The notes under the pieces: model-generated
The model's database searches: none
Told to the model about the DNA's origin: nothing
What the model saw: only the letters and a program-made list of their open reading frames with translations
Made by a program: the position numbers and the translations under genes
Shown: positions 59,853-64,000 of the stretch, piece after piece
Numbering within the stretch: the stretch's first letter is position 1
Layout: the number at the start of each line of letters is the position of its first letter
NCBI GenBank assembly: GCA_937922795.1
Contig: CALAJK010000061.1
Location: 1 to 64,000, forward strand
Length of the DNA: 64,000 nt
Direction: 5' to 3'
Source of the DNA: an uncultured Anaerolineae bacterium
GTDB lineage: Bacteria > Chloroflexota > Anaerolineae > Aggregatilineales > Phototrophicaceae

Positions 59853-62003
59853 TTATCGCTGACGCTGGAGATACGCCTCCGGAACATCGTCCAGGAACCG
59901 CGATGGTTGTCCCCGCGAACAGGTGAGGTACAGCAGGTCACGCGCGCGCGTCATCGCCACGTACAGCCGCTGCCTTTCTCGCGTCAGATAATCATCGAGT
60001 TCAGCGCCATTGAGGGTTAAGTCATCTTTCGGCACCAGAGTGCCATCTGTCACGCCGACTACAAAGACCACTTTGAACTCAAGCCCTTTCGATGAGTCGA
60101 ACGTGGTGTGTTTGGCTGCCGGGCCGAAGTAGGTGCTGGCATCTTTGGTCAGTTCCTGGAGTTCAATGACGCCGGACAGCAGCTCAACGATGAGCTTCTG
60201 ATACGGATCGCGCCAGCGGTAGAGCAGCGCAAAATCGCCGTTGGCGTAATGGTGAGTTTGCTTGAGCCGGTTGATCTCGTGGCAGATCCAGCCTATCTCG
60301 GCTTCAGGCGTGTCGAAGCGATGCAGAATCGGCACCGGCCCAGATCGAACGGAATAAACCGGCTCTTCTGGCGCGCTGCCGATGGTATCTTCCAAGTCGT
60401 CGAATTTGTGATTTTTGACCATGGCATGAGCAGCGCGAAGAATTTGCTGGGTGTTGCGATAATTCCGCTTCAAGAGCGCGCTGCGGCCTGTCACATCAAT
60501 GCCTAATCTGGCCAAAGAGTAGCCGCCAGGATACAGGCGCTGTAAACCATCGCCGACCAGAAAAAGGTCATTCGGCCCCGGTTCGACGATCTGCCGAATG
60601 AGCCGTATGACCGCCTCTGACAAATCCTGGATCTCATCCACGACGGCGGATACATAACGGTGTTCGGGTCGGGCACCGTTTTCGAGCATTTCCAAAGTCA
60701 TGAGGATCCAATCATCGAAATCGCAGCAGTTCTGCGCTGCCAATGCTTGCTGATAAATTCGATACACCTCAAAGACGGCTTGGCGCTCACGTTCTTTGAG
60801 GGCAGTTCCTCGCCCAGAGCGGTCAAGCTGAAGATACGCATCAAGGGTGCAGATGGCGCGCCCTTTAATCGCATACTGAATTTCATCCTTGAAGAAGTCT
60901 ACTGGCCGCTCCCACAACACGAAGTCAGGGTAGCGCGGTTTGGCGCGGTCAATTGCTTCGGATAACAATCGCTTCGGGTTATCAGCGATTTCAAGCAGAC
61001 GTTTTCTGTTTTTGAGGAAATTGCGGCACCATTGATGAATAGTGACACATTCAATGACATCCAGTTCCGGCGCCTGTGGCCCAGCTAGCTGTTCAAGCAG
61101 ATAATTCACAATGCCGGGCAACCGATTGCCATAGGTCAAGAACAGCACCTTGCCGTCCGCCTGGTCGCGAATGATCTGTTTGGCGAGGTGATAGGCGCGA
61201 TGAATGGCGACTACGGTTTTGCCGGAACCAGCCACGCCCCGAATCCGCGCCGGCCCTTTGATGCGGCGCTGAGCGAGATCGCGCTGGAACGGTGCCAGGA
61301 ACAGCATCCATTCAGCCATAGAGCCGTTGAGCGCACGCTTGAACTCATCGCTGTCCACAAACTGATACAGATCTTCACCACCCTGGTGACGGTTGAGGCT
61401 CTGACTCAGTTTGTCGTCGGTCACCCGGGGACGGTCAACGAGATCCAGCGCGATTTCGAGAAGTCGATCGAACACTTCTTCGGGAAGTGCGTCTTCAAAT
61501 GCTGCTAGTTGGTTGGCATCTTCCAGGGCACGGATATTGGGAAGATAATCTTCCGGCACGCCAAGCGCCAGCAGGTCGGCGTCGCGTTGGGCGATGAACA
61601 GCTTGCCGGGTTTGGGTTTTGCCCCGAACAGGCCGAACGGCCCCGGTGCGCCGGTAGGTTTCGCTCCCACTTGCAGGATGTCAGCAATTTTCACCACGCC
61701 ATCCTCTAATGTGAACGTCTGGCGTGCAGCCCGTCGATAGGCTTCGTCATGATTGGCTATCAGGCAGAAAACAATATGGTTGGGTTTGATGTGTTTGTAG
61801 ATGATCCGGTACTTTTGATCCACACGACAGGAATAAACTCCATCCTCCGCCTGCCTGACTTTTTCAGGATGCAGTTCCCGCGCCCAGGGATCTTCGATGA
61901 GGCGGTCAACGGCTGCTAGTGCGCGCGGAAGCACCGCATGAGGCAAACTGCGCATATCCGCAAAGAATTCTTTGGCCATGACAGGTTGATACTTGAAACT
62001 CAT
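59853..62003 (-). CDS. UvrD/Rep-like SF1 helicase with N-terminal RelE/ParE-like domain
   Basis: The 716-residue protein (ATG 62003) starts with about 95 residues like a RelE/ParE toxin fold (FFADMRSLPHAVLPRALAAVDRLIEDPWARELHPEKVR...YSCRVDQKYRIIYKH). Then comes an SF1 helicase with Walker A VAGSGKTVVA (about 255), Walker B SAVVDEIQDLSEA (about 455), GDGLQRLYPGG, KRNYRNT and motif VI RQRLYVAMTRARDLLYL. The Q-containing motif II (DEIQD) is like UvrD relatives. The toxin-like part may bind the ribosome, RNA or DNA; no antitoxin gene is next to it. GC is lower than the neighbourhood in part. Confidence 0.82.
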   Translation of the reverse strand: MSFKYQPVMAKEFFADMRSLPHAVLPRALAAVDRLIEDPWARELHPEKVRQAEDGVYSCRVDQKYRIIYKHIKPNHIVFCLIANHDEAYRRAARQTFTLEDGVVKIADILQVGAKPTGAPGPFGLFGAKPKPGKLFIAQRDADLLALGVPEDYLPNIRALEDANQLAAFEDALPEEVFDRLLEIALDLVDRPRVTDDKLSQSLNRHQGGEDLYQFVDSDEFKRALNGSMAEWMLFLAPFQRDLAQRRIKGPARIRGVAGSGKTVVAIHRAYHLAKQIIRDQADGKVLFLTYGNRLPGIVNYLLEQLAGPQAPELDVIECVTIHQWCRNFLKNRKRLLEIADNPKRLLSEAIDRAKPRYPDFVLWERPVDFFKDEIQYAIKGRAICTLDAYLQLDRSGRGTALKERERQAVFEVYRIYQQALAAQNCCDFDDWILMTLEMLENGARPEHRYVSAVVDEIQDLSEAVIRLIRQIVEPGPNDLFLVGDGLQRLYPGGYSLARLGIDVTGRSALLKRNYRNTQQILRAAHAMVKNHKFDDLEDTIGSAPEEPVYSVRSGPVPILHRFDTPEAEIGWICHEINRLKQTHHYANGDFALLYRWRDPYQKLIVELLSGVIELQELTKDASTYFGPAAKHTTFDSSKGLEFKVVFVVGVTDGTLVPKDDLTLNGAELDDYLTRERQRLYVAMTRARDLLYLTCSRGQPSRFLDDVPEAYLQRQR

Positions 62004-62110
62004 CGTGCACTTTCCCGACTGAATAGTTGTGACGATCTGCATTAACTAATTGTATGGTCATTAACGCATACGCAACCCTTAAATCATCCCCCCCAACCCG
62101 CCCAATCTGC

Positions 62111-62116
62111 TATAAT
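62111..62116 (+). promoter_or_regulatory. -10 box TATAAT before the SET gene
   Basis: TATAAT 113 bases before GTG 62229, with no good -35 box. Between it and the gene the leader has no obvious structure. Confidence 0.4.
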
Positions 62117-62228
62117 CGCTGCCGTCGCAGCGCGTCGCTGCCCGTCGCCCGGCGGGCGGTGATTTTGATGCAGCCAGGGCAGAACCTCAACTGCCCGGTT
62201 CCCGCCTGGGGAAAGGACGGCCACACCC

Positions 62229-62786
62229 GTGTCAGGACAGTCAAAATCGTATCTGTCGCCCCGCCTGGAAGCGCGTCCGGTCGGGGATAAGGGGTTGTAC
62301 GGCGTGTTCGCCCGCGAGCCGGTCGCCGCCGGCGAGCTGCTGGCAATGTGGGCTGGCGAGCTGGTCAGCGCCGCTGATCTGCCGGCTGTGCCGCCGCTGG
62401 TGCGCAGCCGCAGCGTCCAGGTCGAAGAGGAGCTGTATTTAGTGCCGACAGTCACCGAACCGGCCGATTTTTTCAATCACTCCTGCCGCCCGAACGCCGG
62501 CCTCAGCGGCCAGATCGCCTTGGTAGCGCTGCGCGACATCGCGCCCGGCGAGGAGGTCTGCTACGACTACGCCATGTCGGACGGCAGTCCGTACGACGAG
62601 TTCGTCTGCCGCTGCGGTCAGCCGGAATGCCGGGGACGCGTCACCGGCGACGACTGGCGCCGGCCGGAACTTCAAGCGCGCTACCGTGGCTACTTTTCCC
62701 CCTATCTCCAGCGCCGCATCGACCGGCTGGCGGTTCAGCTCGCGGCCAACGGCGTGCATGCAGCGGCCGGCGCCGCTTCCGAATAG
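62229..62786 (+). CDS. SET domain protein (putative protein lysine methyltransferase)
   Basis: A 185-residue protein with a SET fold. Its opening is YLSPRLEARPVGDKGLYGVFAREPVAAGELLAMWAGELV. The catalytic core has DFFNHSCRPNAGL (NHS motif) and EEVCYDYAMS (Tyr), and a post-SET cluster CRCGQPECRG with three Cys for zinc follows. SET methyltransferases modify Lys on proteins; bacterial ones act on histone-like, ribosomal or host proteins. The target here is unknown. Start is GTG 62229. The small membrane protein follows after 9 bases. Confidence 0.9.
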   Translation: MSGQSKSYLSPRLEARPVGDKGLYGVFAREPVAAGELLAMWAGELVSAADLPAVPPLVRSRSVQVEEELYLVPTVTEPADFFNHSCRPNAGLSGQIALVALRDIAPGEEVCYDYAMSDGSPYDEFVCRCGQPECRGRVTGDDWRRPELQARYRGYFSPYLQRRIDRLAVQLAANGVHAAAGAASE

Positions 62787-62795
62787 AGGCGGGCG

Positions 62796-63359
62796 ATGCC
62801 GTTTGACTGGAGGACAGCCGGGCACGGCCTGCACAGCGCCCTGCGCGACCATTTCGCCGTCCGCTGGGCGCTGGCCACCCTCATCGGCTGGACGGTCGGG
62901 CTGTATGTGGGCGCGTGGACGATGCGGACGCCGCTGATCTGCGGCGGCTGGCCGCTGGTCGGCGCGGCGGTCGGCGCGGCGCAGTGGCTGGCGCTGCGCG
63001 GCGTCTGGCCGGTGCGGGCGCGCCGCTATGTGCTCGTCAGCGCCGCCGCCAGCCTGACTGGGATCGCGCTGGCGCTGCTGCTGGCTGGGCTGGGCATCTT
63101 CGGCCTGGAGGTGTGGGCTGTCGGGGCCGGGGCAGTCATCGGCGGCAGCGTGGGCGTCGCCCAGGGCTGGGTGTTGAGGTCGAACGGGCAGCGCTGGGTG
63201 GCCGCTAACCTGGCGGGCGGCGGGCTGTGCGGCCTGCTCACCGTCACGCCAGTCATCGGCGGGCTGCCGCTGGGGTTAGTGGTGGGGTCGGCGCTGTTCG
63301 GCGCGCTCACGGGCTGGGCGCTCAGCCGTAGCGCACCCGCCACACATGACCGTGGATGA
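62796..63359 (+). CDS. Small Gly/Ala-rich membrane protein, unknown
   Basis: Not recognised. A 187-residue protein with about five hydrophobic segments, two of them Gly-rich (GGWPLVGAAVGAAQWLALRG and GGSVGVAQGWVLRSNG). The two stretches GAAxGAAQW and GGSxGVAQGW may show an internal duplication. It probably belongs to small membrane families seen in cyanobacteria and Chloroflexi. It converges on the sugar dehydrogenase-like gene, with an overlap of 38 bases at the 3' ends. Confidence 0.65.
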   Translation: MPFDWRTAGHGLHSALRDHFAVRWALATLIGWTVGLYVGAWTMRTPLICGGWPLVGAAVGAAQWLALRGVWPVRARRYVLVSAAASLTGIALALLLAGLGIFGLEVWAVGAGAVIGGSVGVAQGWVLRSNGQRWVAANLAGGGLCGLLTVTPVIGGLPLGLVVGSALFGALTGWALSRSAPATHDRG

Positions 63360-64000
63360 AATCGGCCACCACCAGCGCCCCATCCGGCGCGACTGCCACA
63401 TCCACCGGGCGGATGAGGCCGGTCAGGAACGGCTCCGGCGTGTAGTCGTCGCGCCCCAGCCGCCAGTCGCGCGGATCAATCCGGACGACGCGCTGCCCCC
63501 AGGGCGTGCCGTTCCAAAATGTCACGAACAGGTGGCCGAACACGTTGGCCGGGAACTGCGTCCCGGTGTAAGCGACCAGCCCGCGCGGCAGCGTCAGGTC
63601 AGGGAACGACAGCAAATCGGGCTCGATGACCTCCGCGCCCCGCAGCGGGCAGTCGGCGCAACCGCGGAGGCGGTAGTACGGCCAGCCGTAGAAGCCGCCC
63701 GGCTTGACGGCCAGCAGTCGGTCGCCGGGGCCGCTCACCAGGCCGTTGTCGGTGGCGTAGAGCTGGCCATCGGGCGCGAAGGCTAGATCGAACGGGTTGC
63801 GGATGCCGCGGGCGTAGACCTCGATCTGGCCGGTGTGCGGCTGGATGCGCAGCACGGCCGCCTCATAGGGCTGGATCTCGGCATACGGCTGCGACTCCGG
63901 GCGCGGCGACTCGGCGCGGTCGGTGAGCGCCCCCACGCCCAGGTACAGGTAGCCGTCCGGGCCGAAGACCATGCCGTTGGGCTGGTTGTCAATCAGCGAA
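63322..64000 (-). CDS. PQQ-dependent sugar dehydrogenase-like beta-propeller protein (5' partial)
   Basis: Only the C-terminal 220 or so residues are present; the frame is open to the window edge (SLIDNQPNG before the internal ATG at 63972). The propeller motif QPNGMVFGPDGYLYLGVG, ARGIRNPFDLAFAPDGQLYATDNG and GFYGWPYYRLRGCADC resemble soluble glucose/sorbosone dehydrogenase-like proteins of PQQ type. The Cys pair in GCADCPL is unusual but present in a subgroup with haem. Substrate unknown. No signal can be judged, because the N-terminus is missing. Confidence 0.8.
   Translation of the reverse strand, partial: SLIDNQPNGMVFGPDGYLYLGVGALTDRAESPRPESQPYAEIQPYEAAVLRIQPHTGQIEVYARGIRNPFDLAFAPDGQLYATDNGLVSGPGDRLLAVKPGGFYGWPYYRLRGCADCPLRGAEVIEPDLLSFPDLTLPRGLVAYTGTQFPANVFGHLFVTFWNGTPWGQRVVRIDPRDWRLGRDDYTPEPFLTGLIRPVDVAVAPDGALVVADFIHGHVWRVRYG

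Noticed and set aside
62004-62228. Search for an antitoxin gene next to the RelE-like/helicase fusion
   Set aside because: The only minus-strand frame there (62084-62476) overlaps the SET gene and looks like a shadow, so a toxin-antitoxin operon is not supported.

Overview
The window looks like a piece of chromosome from a high-GC bacterium, most likely a member of the Chloroflexota (Anaerolineae-like). This is an inference from the gene mix: a BHMT-MTHFR fusion, Uma2 nuclease, PadR regulators, an LCP protein with a C-terminal LytR domain, TolB-like propeller protein, roadblock/LC7 protein, several GT-C membrane proteins and many secreted proteins of unknown function. There are no rRNA genes, phage genes, transposases or CRISPR arrays. 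About 65 protein genes and three tRNA genes (Pro-CGG, Phe-GAA, Arg-CCT) are supported. Many genes overlap by ATGA or are tightly packed, and -10 boxes reading TATAAT recur in the short intergenic gaps.

1-7.5 kb (+): C-terminal part of cobalamin-dependent methionine synthase, Uma2 nuclease, adenosine deaminase, a small membrane-anchored protein and a DUF1848 protein, then a homocysteine methyltransferase/methylenetetrahydrofolate reductase fusion and a GT39-like membrane glycosyltransferase. This is a one-carbon/methionine-cycle neighbourhood. 7.4-11.4 kb (-): PadR regulator, single-domain response regulator, then a PadR-membrane protein-MFS transporter operon whose promoter overlaps a perfect palindrome. 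11.5-20.4 kb: secreted propeller protein, VTT-domain membrane protein, GNAT enzyme, epimerase, ITPase/XTPase with a CPBP protease, DEDDh exonuclease, and an ECF sigma factor with a membrane-anchored partner. 20.5-31.5 kb: Lon protease, an NADP-binding oxidoreductase, a secreted repeat protein with a duplicated four-repeat module, an LCP protein, an M42 peptidase-Lgt-CDP-alcohol transferase cluster, tRNA-Pro and an HtrA protease.

31.8-43.6 kb: a frameshifted small membrane gene, DEAD-box helicase, RDD and LysE membrane proteins, a YfhO-like membrane protein, threonine synthase, a second HtrA, a TPR protein, tRNA-Phe and a LysM protein. 43.7-49.7 kb: ferrochelatase, GT39-like protein, GNAT, DUF1295 protein, SlyD-like FKBP and Maf. 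49.8-57.2 kb (-): an AT-rich methyltransferase gene that stands out as probable acquired DNA, a CoA transferase, two tandem overlapping paralogues of a family I do not recognise, a sulfurtransferase and a transmembrane Ser/Thr kinase. 57.4-64 kb: a zinc-ribbon methyltransferase, a degenerate-receiver/roadblock fusion, tRNA-Arg, a RelE-like/UvrD helicase fusion, a SET-domain protein, a small membrane protein and the C-terminal part of a sugar dehydrogenase-like propeller.

The best candidates for something new are the paralogous pair at 51.9-54.5 kb, the secreted repeat protein at 24.1-25.8 kb, the RelE-like/helicase fusion at 59.9-62.0 kb, the pseudo-receiver/roadblock fusion at 58.2-59.4 kb, and the PadR operator at 11.34 kb.
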